Counted from the stretch's first letter, positions 9,670 through 20,438 are shown. The stretch is 64,000 nucleotides of DNA from Leclercia sp. S52 (GCF_039727615.1 NZ_CP152474.1:4588001-4652000), one strand, 5' to 3'. The notes: generated by a model not told the origin, from the letters alone. Numbers and translations: made by a program.

Positions 9670-10437
9670 TTATGCCTCACCAAGGTATGCGCGGATCACG
9701 TCCGGGTTGTTGCGGATCTCTTCCGGCGTACCGTTCGCCAGCGGCGTGCCCTGGTTTACCACGTAGATGCGATCGGAAATGCCCATCACCAGCTTCATAT
9801 CATGCTCAATCAGCAGGATGGTGGTGTCGTGATGGTTACGCAGCTCGACAATCAGCTCGTCCAGCTCTTTGGTCTCTTTCGGGTTCAGCCCTGCCGCCGG
9901 TTCGTCGAGCATCAGGATCTCCGGCTGGGTCACCATGCAGCGGATAATCTCCAGACGACGCTGGTCGCCGTAGGCCAGGTTGCTGGCCTGACGGTTCGCA
10001 TGCTGCAGCAGGCCGATACGGTCGAGCCAGGTAGCGGCGCGATCTAATGCTTCGTCCTGCGCCCGGCGAAACGCCGGGGTTTTCAGCAGGCCGGCGAAGA
10101 GCCCGGTTTTCAGCTGCTGATGCTGTGCCACCAGCAGGTTTTCGATCACCGTCATTTCGCGGAACAGACGCACGTGCTGGAAGGTACGCACCACGCCCAT
10201 ACGGGCAATCTGCTGGCCCGGCAGCCCTTCCAGGTGCTGGTCGCGCAGCATGATGGTGCCGCCCGTCGGCTTGTAGAAACCGGTCAGGCAGTTGAACACC
10301 GTGGTTTTACCGGCGCCGTTCGGGCCGATCAGCGAAACAATCTCTTTCTGATGCAGATCCAGCGAGACGTTGTTGACCGCCAGCAGGCCGCCAAAACGCA
10401 TCATCAGGCCGTTAACGGATAATAATGGCTGACTCAT
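9670..10437 (-). CDS. livG: Branched-chain amino acid ABC transporter ATPase LivG
   Basis: The second ATPase of the LIV system, 255 residues as in E. coli. It has Walker [10 protein letters not shown], a degenerate signature region NLAYGDQRR, Walker [14 protein letters not shown] and H-loop IEHD. It overlaps livM by 4 bases. Confidence 0.96.
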   Translation of the reverse strand: MSQPLLSVNGLMMRFGGLLAVNNVSLDLHQKEIVSLIGPNGAGKTTVFNCLTGFYKPTGGTIMLRDQHLEGLPGQQIARMGVVRTFQHVRLFREMTVIENLLVAQHQQLKTGLFAGLLKTPAFRRAQDEALDRAATWLDRIGLLQHANRQASNLAYGDQRRLEIIRCMVTQPEILMLDEPAAGLNPKETKELDELIVELRNHHDTTILLIEHDMKLVMGISDRIYVVNQGTPLANGTPEEIRNNPDVIRAYLGEA

Positions 10438-11711
10438 GCCTGCTCTCCTTTCGCTTGCCCGTTTTTCAGCTTCAACTGTGGACGGGTCATCGGCAGCAAG
10501 CCCTGCGGACGCCAGATCATCATCAGTACCATCAAACCACCCAGCATCAGCATGCTGTATTCGTTAAAGTCACGCATCAGCTCACGGGAGACCACCAGCA
10601 GGATCGCCGCGAGAATGACCGCGAACTGCGAGCCCATCCCGCCGAGCACCACTATCGCCAGCACGAAAGCGGATTCCGCAAAGGTGAAGGATTCCGGGCT
10701 GACGAAGCCCTGGCGCGCGGCAAACAGCGTCCCGGCGAAACCGGCGAACGCGGCGCTGATGGTAAAGGCGGTCAGCTTGATGCGGGTCGGGTTCAGGCCC
10801 AGGGAGCGACAGGCAATCTCATCTTCACGCAGCGCTTCCCACGCACGCCCCAGCGGCATACGCAGCAGGCGGTTAATCACGAACAGGGTGATAACCACCA
10901 GCAGCAGCGCCACCAGATAGAGCCAGATCACGCGGTCGGACGGATCGTACTTCACGCCGAAGAAGTTGCTGAAGGTATCCCAGCCGCCTTCACGGGCGGA
11001 GCGGCTGAACTCCAGGCCGAAGAAGGTCGGTTTCGGGATCTGGCTGATGCCGTTCGGGCCGCCGGTCACTTCGGTATTGTTAAGCAGCAGGATACGGACG
11101 ATTTCGCCGAAGCCTAAGGTCACAATTGCCAGGTAGTCACCGCGCAGACGCAGCACCGGGAAGCCAAGCAGGAACCCGGCAGCCGCAGAGACCAGCCCCG
11201 CCAGCGGCAGACAGGTCCAGAAGCCGAGACCGTAATAGTGGTTCAGCAGGGCGAAGGTGTAAGCGCCGATGGCGTAGAAGCCGCCGTAGCCCAGCACCAG
11301 CAGGCCGGACAGGCCCACCACCACGTTCAGCCCGAGGCCGAGGATCACGTAAATCATGGTCAGGGTGGCGATATCTACCGTGCCGCGGGAGACCATGAAC
11401 GGCCAGGCCACGGCAGCCACCAGCAGCGCCACCAGGAACAGCTTCTGTTTAACGGTCGAGCCATCGATGGCTGGCAGCACAAACTTCGGCCCGGAGACGC
11501 TCTTCAGTGTCTTCTGGAAAACAGGACGCAGCAGCTGGAAGAAGAAGACCACCGCCGTACCGACAAAGACCCACTGCCAGCGGATATCCGACGCGGAATC
11601 CACCACCAGCTTCGTGCCGCTCAGCTCCAGCTGAACGCCCATGAAGACGCCCGCCAGCACGAAGAACATGACTGCAGAGAGCAGCGCCATTGCAAAATGC
11701 ATCGGTTTCAT
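10434..11711 (-). CDS. livM: Branched-chain amino acid ABC transporter permease LivM
   Basis: An inner-membrane permease of 425 residues with many TM segments. The conserved permease loop around [20 protein letters not shown] contacts the ATPases. The N-terminal extension with two extra hydrophobic segments is typical of enterobacterial LivM. It overlaps livH by 4 bases (ATGA). Confidence 0.96.
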   Translation of the reverse strand: MKPMHFAMALLSAVMFFVLAGVFMGVQLELSGTKLVVDSASDIRWQWVFVGTAVVFFFQLLRPVFQKTLKSVSGPKFVLPAIDGSTVKQKLFLVALLVAAVAWPFMVSRGTVDIATLTMIYVILGLGLNVVVGLSGLLVLGYGGFYAIGAYTFALLNHYYGLGFWTCLPLAGLVSAAAGFLLGFPVLRLRGDYLAIVTLGFGEIVRILLLNNTEVTGGPNGISQIPKPTFFGLEFSRSAREGGWDTFSNFFGVKYDPSDRVIWLYLVALLLVVITLFVINRLLRMPLGRAWEALREDEIACRSLGLNPTRIKLTAFTISAAFAGFAGTLFAARQGFVSPESFTFAESAFVLAIVVLGGMGSQFAVILAAILLVVSRELMRDFNEYSMLMLGGLMVLMMIWRPQGLLPMTRPQLKLKNGQAKGEQA

Positions 11712-12634
11712 ACTTTCTCTACCTCCGGACGACCCAGAATACCGGTAGGCATAACCAGCAGAACCAGAATCAGCAGGGCAAACGACACCACATCTTTATA
11801 TTCGGTACTCAGGTAGGCAGAGGAGAGCGCTTCGGCCACGCCGAGGATCAGGCCGCCGATCATTGCACCCGGAATACTGCCGATCCCGCCCAGCACCGCC
11901 GCGGTAAAGGCTTTCATCCCGGCCATAAAGCCGATGTACGGGTTGATGACGCCGTAGAACTGGCCGAGCAGGACACCTGCGACGGCAGCCATCGCTGCAC
12001 CAATCACGAAGGTCAGAGCAATCACGCGGTCGGTGTTGATGCCGAGCAGGCTCGCCATTTTCAGGTCTTCAGCACAGGCGCGGCAGGCGCGGCCCATGCG
12101 GGAGTAACGGATGAAAAGGGTCAGCGCCAGCATGGCGAGGAAAGTGACAATCCAGATCACCAGCTGCATGGTGGTAATCGACGCCGAGAAATTCTCGCTG
12201 GCGCCCACAATCCACTGGCCGTTGAACAGGCTTGGCAGCGCCACGTCGCGCGACCCTTCGGTCAGGCTGACGTAGTTTTGCAGGAAGATGGACATCCCGA
12301 TGGCGGAGATCAGCGCGATCAGGCGCTTGGAGCTACGCACCGGGCGATAGGCCACCCGCTCGATGCTCCAGCCGTAGGCGCTGGCAATGACAATCGCCCC
12401 GACAAACCCGGCGGCCACCAGCAGCCAGCTGCTGTCGATCCCCATCATCATCAGCGCGGCGATAATCATAAAGGAGACATAACTGCCGATCATATACACC
12501 TCGCCGTGGGCGAAGTTGATCATGCCGATAATGCCGTACACCATCGTGTAGCCGATGGCGATCAGTGCATAGGTGCTTCCCAGCGTTACGCCGTTAAACA
12601 TCTGCTGCAAAAAATAGAGAAACTGCTCGGACAT
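11708..12634 (-). CDS. livH: Branched-chain amino acid ABC transporter permease LivH
   Basis: The second permease, 308 residues as in E. coli, with about eight TM segments and the cytoplasmic loop [19 protein letters not shown]. It pairs with LivM and receives substrate from LivK or LivJ. Confidence 0.96.
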   Translation of the reverse strand: MSEQFLYFLQQMFNGVTLGSTYALIAIGYTMVYGIIGMINFAHGEVYMIGSYVSFMIIAALMMMGIDSSWLLVAAGFVGAIVIASAYGWSIERVAYRPVRSSKRLIALISAIGMSIFLQNYVSLTEGSRDVALPSLFNGQWIVGASENFSASITTMQLVIWIVTFLAMLALTLFIRYSRMGRACRACAEDLKMASLLGINTDRVIALTFVIGAAMAAVAGVLLGQFYGVINPYIGFMAGMKAFTAAVLGGIGSIPGAMIGGLILGVAEALSSAYLSTEYKDVVSFALLILVLLVMPTGILGRPEVEKV

Positions 12635-12651
12635 AAGATAACCTTTCTAGT

Positions 12652-12677
12652 CCCGCCCGGTCGTGCCGGGCGGTGGG
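12652..12677 (-). other. Stem-loop between livK and livH
   Basis: CCCGCCCGG and CCGGGCGG(T)GGG form a strong hairpin with a 5-base loop right after the livK stop. No T tract follows on the minus strand, so it fits an mRNA-stabilising or attenuating hairpin better than a full terminator. Such a hairpin would help keep LivK above the permeases. Confidence 0.6.
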
Positions 12678-12684
12678 ATAATGA

Positions 12685-13794
12685 TTATTTGGCGACCGAG
12701 GATGAACCGTCGGCGTGCCACTTAAAGACACCAAACTCAAATCCCTTCAGATCGCCTTTCTCATCCCAGTTCAGCGGCCCAATCACGGTGTTTGCCCCGT
12801 GTGCTTTTAAATCTTTAATCAGATCCTGCGGCTCTTTACTGCCGGTACGATCCATGGCGGTCGCCAGAGACTGTACGGCGGCATAGGTGATCCACACGTA
12901 CGGACCACTCGCGTCTTTCTTCTCCGCTTTCAGGGCATCGACGATAGCAGCGTTGGCCGGATCCTGGTCATAGCGTTTTGGCATCGTCACCAGCATGCCT
13001 TCACCCGCGTCGCCCGCGATGTTCGACAGCGAGGCGTTACCCACCCCTTCCGGGCCCATAAACTGGGTTTTCAGGCCGACAGCACGGGCCTGGCGCAGCA
13101 TCTGGCCCATTTCCGGGTAGTAGCCACCGTAGTAAACGAAGTCGATGTTCTCTTTCTGCAGACGCGCCAGCAGCGCCGAGAAGTCTTTCTCGCCCGCGGT
13201 GATGCCGTCGAAGAAGACCACGTTTGCGCCGCCTTTTTTCAGGCCGTCCTGTACCGAGCGGGCCAGCCCTTCGCCGTACTGCTGCTTATCGTGAATGATG
13301 GCAATACGCTGCGGCTTGACGTTTTCGATGATGTACTTCGCCGCGGTGGGCCCCTGCGAGGAGTCAAGACCGGCGGTACGCATGATGTTCTGATAGCCAC
13401 GCTGGGTCAGTTCCGGGTTGGTCGCCCCTGGCGTGATCATCAGGATGCCTTCGTCTTCGTAGATATCGGACGCCGGTTGGGTGGAGGACGAGCAGAGATG
13501 GCCAATTACATACTGAATGCCATCGTTCACAATTTTGTTGGCGACGGCGACGGCTTGTTTCGGGTCGCAGGCGTCGTCATATTCCACGCCGACCAGTTTG
13601 TCGCCCTTAATACCGCCTTTGGCGTTGATGTCTTTAATTGCCTGGCGCGCGCCGTTGAACTCCATATCGCCCCACTGAGCGACAGGGCCGGACAGGGCAC
13701 CAACAATGGCAACTTTAATATCTTCCGCCGCAGCGGTATGTGAGATCGCCAGTGCAACCATCCCCGCGACTAATGTTTTCGCGTTCATTCTCAT
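12685..13794 (-). CDS. livK: Leucine-specific periplasmic binding protein LivK
   Basis: LivK delivers leucine to LivHMGF. A signal peptide ends at HTAAA, followed by [20 protein letters not shown] as in E. coli LivK (369 residues). The starts at 13794 (MRMNAK) and 13788 (MNAK) are both possible; 13794 matches the E. coli length. It is about 75-80% like LivJ by eye, a paralog pair. LivK rather than LivJ is chosen from its place at the head of livKHMGF and the [15 protein letters not shown] segment. Confidence 0.95.
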   Translation of the reverse strand: MRMNAKTLVAGMVALAISHTAAAEDIKVAIVGALSGPVAQWGDMEFNGARQAIKDINAKGGIKGDKLVGVEYDDACDPKQAVAVANKIVNDGIQYVIGHLCSSSTQPASDIYEDEGILMITPGATNPELTQRGYQNIMRTAGLDSSQGPTAAKYIIENVKPQRIAIIHDKQQYGEGLARSVQDGLKKGGANVVFFDGITAGEKDFSALLARLQKENIDFVYYGGYYPEMGQMLRQARAVGLKTQFMGPEGVGNASLSNIAGDAGEGMLVTMPKRYDQDPANAAIVDALKAEKKDASGPYVWITYAAVQSLATAMDRTGSKEPQDLIKDLKAHGANTVIGPLNWDEKGDLKGFEFGVFKWHADGSSSVAK

Positions 13795-14218
13795 CCAGGA
13801 ATCCCCATTCGTGACGTGATGTATATATTTTGTTTTATTATGGTTAAAAAGCATTCTGTACTTTTATTAAACAACGCAACTTTTGCTATTGCCTTTAATG
13901 GTTTAGCGCAGTTTTTTAGCAAAAACCAGACTAAAATCTCTATATTTCAGGCGATTAAGCAAAGATAATATTCTGAAATCAGGCAGAGATAAACAAATAA
14001 AAGCGCGAGTTGCAGCATAAAATAACGGTACAAAGCGCCGAATAAAACGCTGCCTTTCAGGTTAAAATTCTGCTTATTTTTCGATCCCTGCGTTTTAAGA
14101 CTACGCAACGTAACGCTAAAAAAAGTAATCACCTGGAGAATGGATTTAAAAAGTGGAAGCGTCTGGCAGAATAAATTGAGACACTGCCAGCACTCTTTTT
14201 GATTTGGACAAGCGGCTA
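13795..14218. promoter_or_regulatory. Long AT-rich intergenic region between divergent livK and panM
   Basis: These 424 bases hold the divergent promoters of livK and panM. The region is markedly more AT-rich than its surroundings, with many A/T tracts, which fits an Lrp/H-NS-type control region; E. coli livK and livJ are Lrp-repressed. A 61-codon reading on the minus strand (13947-14132, GTG start) has no usable ribosome-binding site and is not called. No discrete operator could be assigned. Confidence 0.5.
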
Positions 14219-14602
14219 ATGAAACTGACCATCCACCGTCTGGAGAACTTTAGCGACCAGGATCATATCGACCTCAACAAGATCTGGCCGGAATATTCTC
14301 CCTCCTCGCTCAGCGTTGATGAAACACACCGTATTTATGCTGCGCGCTTTAACGAGCGGCTGTTAGGCGCGGTGCGGGTCACCCTGAGCGGTACGCAAGG
14401 GGCGCTGGACTCCCTGCGCGTGCGTGAAGTCACCCGCCGTCGAGGCGTAGGGCAATATTTGATTGAGGAAGTGATGCGCGATAACCCGAGCGTGGCCTCG
14501 TGGTGGATGGCGGATATCGGCGTGGAAGACCGGGGCGTGATGGCGGCCTTTATGCAGGCGCTGGGGTTTACGGCGCAAAGTAACGGGTGGGAGAAGCGGT
14601 AA
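14219..14602 (+). CDS. panM: PanD maturation factor PanM (GNAT fold)
   Basis: PanM (PanZ, formerly YhhK) triggers self-cleavage of the aspartate decarboxylase zymogen PanD in pantothenate synthesis and senses CoA. The 127-residue protein equals the E. coli length and keeps LSGTQGALDSLRVREVTRRR and the acetyl-CoA-binding RRRGVGQYL. The start MKLTIHRLE is that of E. coli; an in-frame TTG five codons upstream is unnecessary. Its location between livK and livJ is conserved. Confidence 0.95.
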   Translation: MKLTIHRLENFSDQDHIDLNKIWPEYSPSSLSVDETHRIYAARFNERLLGAVRVTLSGTQGALDSLRVREVTRRRGVGQYLIEEVMRDNPSVASWWMADIGVEDRGVMAAFMQALGFTAQSNGWEKR

Positions 14603-14612
14603 AAAACCACGG

Positions 14613-14702
14613 GTGCGGCCTGATGCCCTCACCCCGGCCCTCTCCCACGGGGAGAGGGTGCAAACATAAAAAAAGGCAACTTACGTTGCCTTTTTGCTTT
14701 TA
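14613..14702. repeat. 90-bp repeat module downstream of livJ (copy 2)
   Basis: Same module as 8839-8928: GTGCGGCCTG, a CCCTCACCC/CCCTCTCCC repeat, a GGCAAC/GTTGCC hairpin and TTTTTGCTTTTA. Here the final TTA is the livJ stop codon, whereas in the other copy the livF stop is 27 bases further on. Confidence 0.85.
14668..14695. terminator. Bidirectional terminator between panM and livJ
   Basis: A GGCAAC/GTTGCC hairpin with a TTAC loop has A7 on one side and T5 on the other, so it serves both convergent genes. Confidence 0.85.
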
Positions 14703-15800
14703 TTTGGCGTCGGTCGCGGTACCGTTAGCATGCCAGTCAAACACGCCGAACTCGAAGCCCTTCAGATCGCCCTTCTCATCCCATGACAGCGGCCCCATCA
14801 CGGTCTCAACGGAGTTCGCTTTCAGCCAGGTGGCGATGTCAGCCGGTTCAGCAGACTGATTCAGGCCAGCCTGCAGGGTTTGCAGCGCGGCGTAGGTGGT
14901 CCACACGAACGCGCCGCTTGGATCCTGTTTCTTGGCCTTGATGGCATCCACGATCGGTTTGTTCGCCGGAACCTGGTCATAGTTCTTCGGCTTGGTCACC
15001 AGCAGGCCTTCGGCCGATTCACCGGCGATGTTAGACAGCGACACGTTCGCTACCCCTTCCGGACCCATGAACTGGGTTTTCAGGCCGGCAGCACGGGACT
15101 GGCGCAGGATCTGGCCCATCTCCGGGTGGTAACCACCGTAGTAGACGAAATCGATGTTCTCTTTCTTCAGACGCGCCACCAGGGTAGAGAAGTCTTTCTC
15201 ACCGGCGGTGATACCATCGAAGAACACCACGTTGGCGTTAGATTTTTTCAGGTTGTCCTGCACGGAACGCGCCAGGCCTTCACCGTACTGCTGCTTGTCA
15301 TGGACAATAGCGATACGCTTCGGCTTCACTTTATCGACGATATATTTCGCGGCCGTTGGCCCCTGGTCAGAGTCCAGACCGGTGGTACGCATCACCATCT
15401 TGTAGCCACGAGCGGTCAGTTCCGGCGCGGTGGCGGCAGGGGTGATCATCAGAATGCCTTCGTCTTCGTAGATATCAGACGCAGGCTGGGTGGAGGAGGA
15501 GCACAGGTGGCCGATAACGTATTTGATGCCGTCATTCACCACTTTGTTCGCTACCGCAACCGCTTGTTTCGGGTCACAGGCATCATCATATTTTACGATC
15601 TGCAGCTTTTCGCCTTTGATACCGCCCTTGGCATTAATGTCGGCAACCGCCTGCTCTGCGCCGGTGAACTCCTGATCGCCGTACTGCGCTACCGGACCGG
15701 ACATTGCGCCAACCACGGCCACTTTGATATCAGCCTGAGCCATGGTGCTGAATGCCAACGCGATACATCCTGCCAGTAAGGCTTTACCCTTCATATTCAT
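14700..15800 (-). CDS. livJ: Leucine/isoleucine/valine periplasmic binding protein LivJ
   Basis: LivJ binds Leu, Ile and Val and feeds LivHMGF. The start at 15800 ([11 protein letters not shown]) gives a signal peptide ending near MAQA and 366 residues (E. coli 367). The sequence [27 protein letters not shown] is E. coli LivJ. A disulfide-forming pair is expected at the DDACDPKQ and GHLCSSST cysteines. It is monocistronic between panM and rpoH. Confidence 0.96.
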   Translation of the reverse strand: MNMKGKALLAGCIALAFSTMAQADIKVAVVGAMSGPVAQYGDQEFTGAEQAVADINAKGGIKGEKLQIVKYDDACDPKQAVAVANKVVNDGIKYVIGHLCSSSTQPASDIYEDEGILMITPAATAPELTARGYKMVMRTTGLDSDQGPTAAKYIVDKVKPKRIAIVHDKQQYGEGLARSVQDNLKKSNANVVFFDGITAGEKDFSTLVARLKKENIDFVYYGGYHPEMGQILRQSRAAGLKTQFMGPEGVANVSLSNIAGESAEGLLVTKPKNYDQVPANKPIVDAIKAKKQDPSGAFVWTTYAALQTLQAGLNQSAEPADIATWLKANSVETVMGPLSWDEKGDLKGFEFGVFDWHANGTATDAK

Positions 15801-16043
15801 CCTGAGAATCCCCATTGTGGTGGTTATTGTGTTTGTTGTGATGTTGTTTTATGGCGCTTTATTTCGATTATGCGTCTGCCGTACGCGCCTTTTCAGCACA
15901 CTCTGCTAAAACATACCCCATTTTTATCTATTTGGAATAGCTATTTTGAAATGTATATAAGGTAAGGGAGGCTTTAACGAGTCAGCGCTCAACAGTGCGA
16001 TAAGTGTTTGCGGGGAGAAGGGAATTCGGCCTGGGCAGGCGTT

Positions 16044-16078
16044 AAAAAAACAAAACCCCCCGAATCTGCATTCGAGGG
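16044..16078 (-). terminator. rpoH terminator
   Basis: On the minus strand a hairpin CCTCGAAT/ATTCGGGG is followed by TTTTG and a T7 tract, 21 bases past the rpoH stop codon. Confidence 0.8.
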
Positions 16079-16099
16079 TTATCGGGGACTTCGCGGAAA

Positions 16100-16957
16100 T
16101 TACGCTTCGATAGCGGCGCGAAGTTTTTTCATGGCGTTCTTTTCCAGCTGACGCACACGTTCAGCGGAGACGCCGTAGCGGTCGGCCAGCTCCTGCAGGG
16201 TGGACTTGTTGTCTTCGTCCAGCCAGCGGGCACGGATAATATCCTGGCTACGCTCATCGAGGCCTTCCATTGCGAAGGTCAGCTTGTTGGCGGCCTGCTC
16301 TTCCCAGTTGTCGTCTTCGATGCCGTCGGCAAAGTTGGACGATTTATCCTGCAGATACAGGACCGGGGCCATCGGCTGGCTATCGGACGCGTCGTCGTCA
16401 GAGGACATATCAAAGGTCATGTCCTGCGCGGCCATACGGGATTCCATCTCGCGCACGTCTTTGCTGGAAACACCCAGCTCGCGGGCAACCATTTCCACTT
16501 CGTCCTGGTTAAACCAGCCCAGACGCTGCTTGGTTTTACGCAGGTTAAAGAACAGCTTACGCTGTGCTTTGGTCGTTGCGACCTTCACGATACGCCAGTT
16601 ACGCAGCACGTATTCGTGGATTTCCGCTTTGATCCAGTGCACGGCGAAGGAGACCAGACGCACACCCACTTCCGGGTTGAAGCGACGCACCGCCTTCATC
16701 AGGCCGATGTTACCTTCCTGGATCAGGTCAGCCTGCGGCAGGCCGTAGCCCGCGTAGTTACGAGCAACGTGAACAACAAAGCGCAGGTGAGACAGGATCA
16801 GCGTCTTAGCTGCTTCCAGATCGCCCTGGTAATGCAGCTTTTCAGCAAGCTCCTTTTCTTCCTCGGCCGTCAACATCGGCCAGGTGTTCGCAGCCCGGAT
16901 ATAAGATTCCAGGTTACCAACAGGGGCTAAAGCTAAAGTTTGCATTTCTTTGGTCAT
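16100..16957 (-). CDS. rpoH: Heat-shock sigma factor RpoH (sigma-32)
   Basis: Sigma-32 directs RNA polymerase to heat-shock promoters. The 285-residue protein has region 2 ([18 protein letters not shown]), the RpoH box [12 protein letters not shown] (about residues 132-143) and region 4 with a helix-turn-helix at [19 protein letters not shown]. It differs from E. coli by one extra residue in the acidic DDDASDSQ stretch. Translation in E. coli is heat-controlled by base pairing of the start region; the coding start here is well conserved. Control elements for its transcription lie at 17056-17102. Confidence 0.97.
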   Translation of the reverse strand: MTKEMQTLALAPVGNLESYIRAANTWPMLTAEEEKELAEKLHYQGDLEAAKTLILSHLRFVVHVARNYAGYGLPQADLIQEGNIGLMKAVRRFNPEVGVRLVSFAVHWIKAEIHEYVLRNWRIVKVATTKAQRKLFFNLRKTKQRLGWFNQDEVEMVARELGVSSKDVREMESRMAAQDMTFDMSSDDDASDSQPMAPVLYLQDKSSNFADGIEDDNWEEQAANKLTFAMEGLDERSQDIIRARWLDEDNKSTLQELADRYGVSAERVRQLEKNAMKKLRAAIEA

Positions 16958-17055
16958 TCATTCCTCTCAATCGATTCTTTCTGGCGGCGGTTTGTCCCCG
17001 TCAGGCAACGAACATGCCAGAATTAATGAGCAACGAGAATATCATTCACTCTTTT

Positions 17056-17083
17056 ATCAGACAGTGATTTTATCCACAAGTTC
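17056..17083 (-). promoter_or_regulatory. Sigma-E promoter of rpoH (P3 equivalent)
   Basis: On the minus strand GAACTT is followed by a 16-base spacer and TCTGAT, the consensus sigma-E layout and the same as E. coli rpoH P3. It would make rpoH respond to envelope stress and very high temperature. Confidence 0.85.
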
Positions 17084-17102
17084 CGAGTGAAACTGTGAAT
17101 AA
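17070..17102. promoter_or_regulatory. Two DnaA boxes in the rpoH promoter region
   Basis: TTATCCACA at 17070-17078 is a perfect DnaA box, and TGTGAATAA at 17094-17102 is a second in inverse orientation. E. coli has DnaA boxes at rpoH P3/P4 through which DnaA represses; the first box here overlaps the sigma-E promoter spacer and -35. Confidence 0.8.
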
Positions 17103-17160
17103 ATTACGCACAAAATGTGACATGGGGATGATTATGCGGGGTAAGAGACAACAGGGGACT

Positions 17161-17195
17161 CTTTCCCTGCACGGTGATTCTCAATGCAGGGAAAG
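17161..17195. other. Perfect 11-bp inverted repeat between ftsX and rpoH
   Basis: CTTTCCCTGCA and TGCAGGGAAAG flank a 13-base loop, 18 bases after the ftsX stop. No T tract follows in the ftsX direction, so this may be a weak terminator, an mRNA 3' stabiliser or a protein site in the distal rpoH promoter region. Confidence 0.5.
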
Positions 17196-17212
17196 ATTAT
17201 ACCAGAGATTTT

Positions 17213-18272
17213 TTAGTCAGGGGTAAAGTGACGTAAATGTTGCACAGTCGCTAACCATGCTGCGATCCAGCCGATCATCGAGCAAACCAGCAGCAGTAAC
17301 AGGCACTCATCGAAGGCTAAGCCACTGATATTAAACTTGGTTCCAAAAACCTGCGCCACATCGGTGACCGCAGCGGAGAGACGCATCACCAAAATTTCTG
17401 ACAAAATCAGTGAAAGAAATGCGCCGGAAAAACCGAGCAGTGCGCCGCCATACAGGAACGGGCGCAGGATAAAACCGTCGGTGGCGCCGATCAGCTTCTG
17501 CACGTTAATGGTATCGCGACGGGCGAAGATGCTCAGACGTACGCTGTTGCCGATAACGAGGAACACCGCCGCCACCATTAGTACGCCGATCATGGCCGCC
17601 ACGCGCCCGACCAGACCGGTCAGCGCCGTCAGACGGGCAAACCAGCTGTCGTCCATCCGCACTTCATCAATGCCGTTAATGCGGGAGACGCGATCGCGCA
17701 GGGTGTTCAGCGACTCGGTGCCCTGGAAATCCAGTTTCGGGATCACCACCGCCACCGCGGGCAGGGGGGTTCTCCTCCAGCATATCCAGCGCGCCGCCAA
17801 AGCCGGACCAGTTACGGAACTCGCCTAACGCCTCATCCCGCGACAGGTAGTTGACCTTCTCAACGCCCTGCTCCGCCTGCAGCTGCCCCACCACCTGCGC
17901 AGCCGCGTTATCGTCGAGCGCTTTGTCGAGATAGACGGTGATCTGCGGGGAGGGATAGTACTGCGACGCTGCCTGGTTAACGTTTTTGTAGACCATATAG
18001 CAGACGCTGGGCAGGGTCAGGGAGATGGCAATTACCATCACCGTCAGGAAGGTGGCCAGCGGTTTGCTTTTCAGATCCTGCAGCGCGCCCTGGAAGGCGT
18101 ACCGCACCTGCTCGTTAAACACGTTGGTTTTGCGCGAGTTGGGTTTTGGCGCGGCTTTGCTGCGCTTCGGCGCATTGCGGTTGCCGTCGCCCGGGCCGCC
18201 CGCCGATTTACGAAAACGGTCGAGCTTGCTGCCAAACTGCCGCATCTGGTTTATTGCATCACGCTTATTCAC
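17213..18272 (-). CDS. ftsX: Cell division ABC transporter membrane subunit FtsX, frameshifted as read
   Basis: FtsX works with FtsE at the septum to activate periplasmic amidases through EnvC and to promote divisome assembly. Both halves match E. coli FtsX: an N-terminal cytoplasmic tail, TM1 (about [21 protein letters not shown]), a periplasmic domain, and three C-terminal TMs ending [10 protein letters not shown]. The frame changes at the G6 run 17764-17769, inside the conserved [12 protein letters not shown]. Dropping one base restores a protein of 352 residues, the E. coli length. ftsX is needed for division in standard media, so a real null is unlikely and a sequencing error is the best explanation. 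It overlaps ftsE by 8 bases. Confidence 0.9.
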
Positions 18273-18930
18273 CGAGGCCTCCGTGCAAATGACCGTCGCT
18301 CAGCGTCAGCATGCGGTACGACCGACGGGAGATAAGCCCCATGTCGTGCGTCGCCATCAGTACTGTCACCCCAACGCGGTTAAACTCCTCAAACAGACGC
18401 AGGATCCCTTCGGAAAGGGCGTCGTCCAGGTTACCGGTAGGTTCATCCGCCAGCAGCACCGCCGGTTTATTCACCACCGCGCGGGCAATGCCGACGCGCT
18501 GCTGTTCACCGCCGGAGAGCTGGATCGGAAAGTTCTTCGCTTTGTCCAGCAGCCCGACCTTATCCAGCGCCGCCGACACGCGACGACGAATATCATCCCC
18601 GCTGGCACCCGCGATAATCAGCGGGATCGCCACGTTGTCGAATACCGTGCGGTCCATCAGCAGATGGTGATCCTGGAAAATCATGCCGATCTGCCGACGC
18701 AGAAACGGCACTTCACGGTTTTTCAGGCGGCTGATGTCGTGGCCGCTAAACCAGATTTTCCCGGCGCTGGGCCGTTCGATCCCACAGATAAGCTTGAGCA
18801 GGGTACTTTTCCCTGCGCCGGAGTGGCCGGTCAGAAATGCCATCTCGCCCGGCTGCAGGTGGAAGTTAATCCCCTGCAGCGCTTGTCTCCCACCGAGATA
18901 GGCCTTGCTGACGTGTTCAAAGCGAATCAT
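18265..18930 (-). CDS. ftsE: Cell division ATP-binding protein FtsE
   Basis: The ATPase of the FtsEX complex, 221 residues. It has Walker [10 protein letters not shown], the signature [10 protein letters not shown], Walker [13 protein letters not shown] and the H-loop ATHD. It is the middle gene of ftsYEX, two bases from ftsY and overlapping ftsX. Confidence 0.97.
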   Translation of the reverse strand: MIRFEHVSKAYLGGRQALQGINFHLQPGEMAFLTGHSGAGKSTLLKLICGIERPSAGKIWFSGHDISRLKNREVPFLRRQIGMIFQDHHLLMDRTVFDNVAIPLIIAGASGDDIRRRVSAALDKVGLLDKAKNFPIQLSGGEQQRVGIARAVVNKPAVLLADEPTGNLDDALSEGILRLFEEFNRVGVTVLMATHDMGLISRRSYRMLTLSDGHLHGGLGE

Positions 18931-18932
18931 TG

Positions 18933-20438
18933 TTAATCCTCTCGGGCAAAAAGTGCCTCAATAAAGTCGCCCGATTTAAACGGACGTAAATCTTCGATAC
19001 GTTCGCCAACACCGATGTAACGGATAGGGATCCCGAACTGATCGGCTACCGAGAAGATTACCCCGCCTTTCGCGGTGCCATCCAGCTTGGTCAACGTGAT
19101 CCCGGTCAGCCCTACCGCTTCATGGAACAGCTTCGCCTGACTGATGGCGTTCTGCCCGGTGCTGGCATCAATAGTCAGCATAATTTCATGCGGTGCATCT
19201 TCGTCCAGCTTTTTCATCACACGGACGATCTTCTTCAATTCTTCCATCAGGTGCGATTTGTTCTGCAGACGTCCTGCGGTATCGGCAATCAGCACATCCA
19301 CGTTACGCGCTTTGGCCGCCTGAATGGCGTCAAAGATCACGGAGGCGGAATCCGCCCCGGTATGCTGGGCAATCACCGGGATGTTGTTGCGCTGGCCCCA
19401 TACCTGCAGCTGCTCAACGGCAGCGGCACGGAAGGTATCGCCCGCAGCCAGCATCACCGATTTGCCCTGCTGTTCGAACTGACGCGCCAGCTTGCCGATG
19501 GTGGTGGTTTTACCCACGCCGTTAACGCCGACCATCAGAATAACAAAGGGCATTTTGCCTTCAATATTAAGCGGTTCGTCAACTTTTGCGAGGATTTCAC
19601 CCATCTCTTCTTTCAGCAGGCCGTACAGCGCCTCGGCGTCACGCAGCTGTTTACGGCTGGCGCTCTCCGTCAGACTAATGATGATTTTGCGGGTGGTCTC
19701 CACGCCAACGTCGGCAATCAGGAGCTGTTCTTCCAGCTCTTCAAAGAGATCATCGTCGATTTTCTTACCGCGGAACAGACTGATAAATCCGGAACCGAGG
19801 TTCTCTTTGGTTTTGATCAGGCTGCGTTTCAGGCGCGCGAAGAAACCTTCTTTGGTCGGTTTTTCCTGCTCCTGGGCAATCTCTTCAACCGGCTCTTCCT
19901 CTTCGGCGACCGGGACGACGATAACCGCCTCTTCCGCCGCCGAGGCCGCCAGCGCCTGCGCTTCGAGCTCTTCATCGCTGATAGGTTCTTCAACGTCGGT
20001 CTCTGGTAGGTACTCTTCCGGGATCGCTTCCTCAATTTCGTCGAGGATCTCTTCCGGCAGCGGTAACTCTTCATGCTCAACCGCCTGCGGTGGTTCCACC
20101 TCGGCGACCGGCTCGACAATCTCTTCCACGACCACCGGTTCCGGCTCAACGGCTACCGGTACAGGCTCTGGCTCAACCGGCTGCGGTTTTTCGCTCTCCT
20201 GAACCTGCTCAGTGACCTCAACCACCTCTTCAGCGAAGGCTTCAGTCTCTTGCTGGCTGTGGGTGCGCGCTTCTGCTTCTACGTCAGCGACGGTCTCAAC
20301 AGGGGTTTCAGGCTGCGGCTGTTCAACAACGGCAGGCTGTTCGGCGATCTGTTGTTCTTCGTTCTGCTGCTCGGTTTCCTGCTCTTTTTGACCAAAGCCC
20401 AGCCAGGAAAAGAAGCCACGTTTTTTCTCTTTTGCCAT
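18933..20438 (-). CDS. ftsY: Signal recognition particle receptor FtsY
   Basis: FtsY is the membrane-bound SRP receptor GTPase that docks ribosomes making inner-membrane proteins. Its long acidic Glu/Pro/Val-rich A domain (residues 1 to about 200) is followed by the NG domain: GVNGVGKTTTIGKLA (P-loop), DTAGR and TKLDGTAKGG. At 501 residues it is a few longer than in E. coli, from the repetitive acidic part. It is the first gene of ftsYEX. Confidence 0.97.
   Translation of the reverse strand: MAKEKKRGFFSWLGFGQKEQETEQQNEEQQIAEQPAVVEQPQPETPVETVADVEAEARTHSQQETEAFAEEVVEVTEQVQESEKPQPVEPEPVPVAVEPEPVVVEEIVEPVAEVEPPQAVEHEELPLPEEILDEIEEAIPEEYLPETDVEEPISDEELEAQALAASAAEEAVIVVPVAEEEEPVEEIAQEQEKPTKEGFFARLKRSLIKTKENLGSGFISLFRGKKIDDDLFEELEEQLLIADVGVETTRKIIISLTESASRKQLRDAEALYGLLKEEMGEILAKVDEPLNIEGKMPFVILMVGVNGVGKTTTIGKLARQFEQQGKSVMLAAGDTFRAAAVEQLQVWGQRNNIPVIAQHTGADSASVIFDAIQAAKARNVDVLIADTAGRLQNKSHLMEELKKIVRVMKKLDEDAPHEIMLTIDASTGQNAISQAKLFHEAVGLTGITLTKLDGTAKGGVIFSVADQFGIPIRYIGVGERIEDLRPFKSGDFIEALFARED

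Noticed and set aside
13947..14132. 61-codon hydrophobic reading frame on the minus strand between livK and panM
   Set aside because: GTG start with its AGG only one to two bases away, AT-rich composition of a promoter region, and no recognised family.
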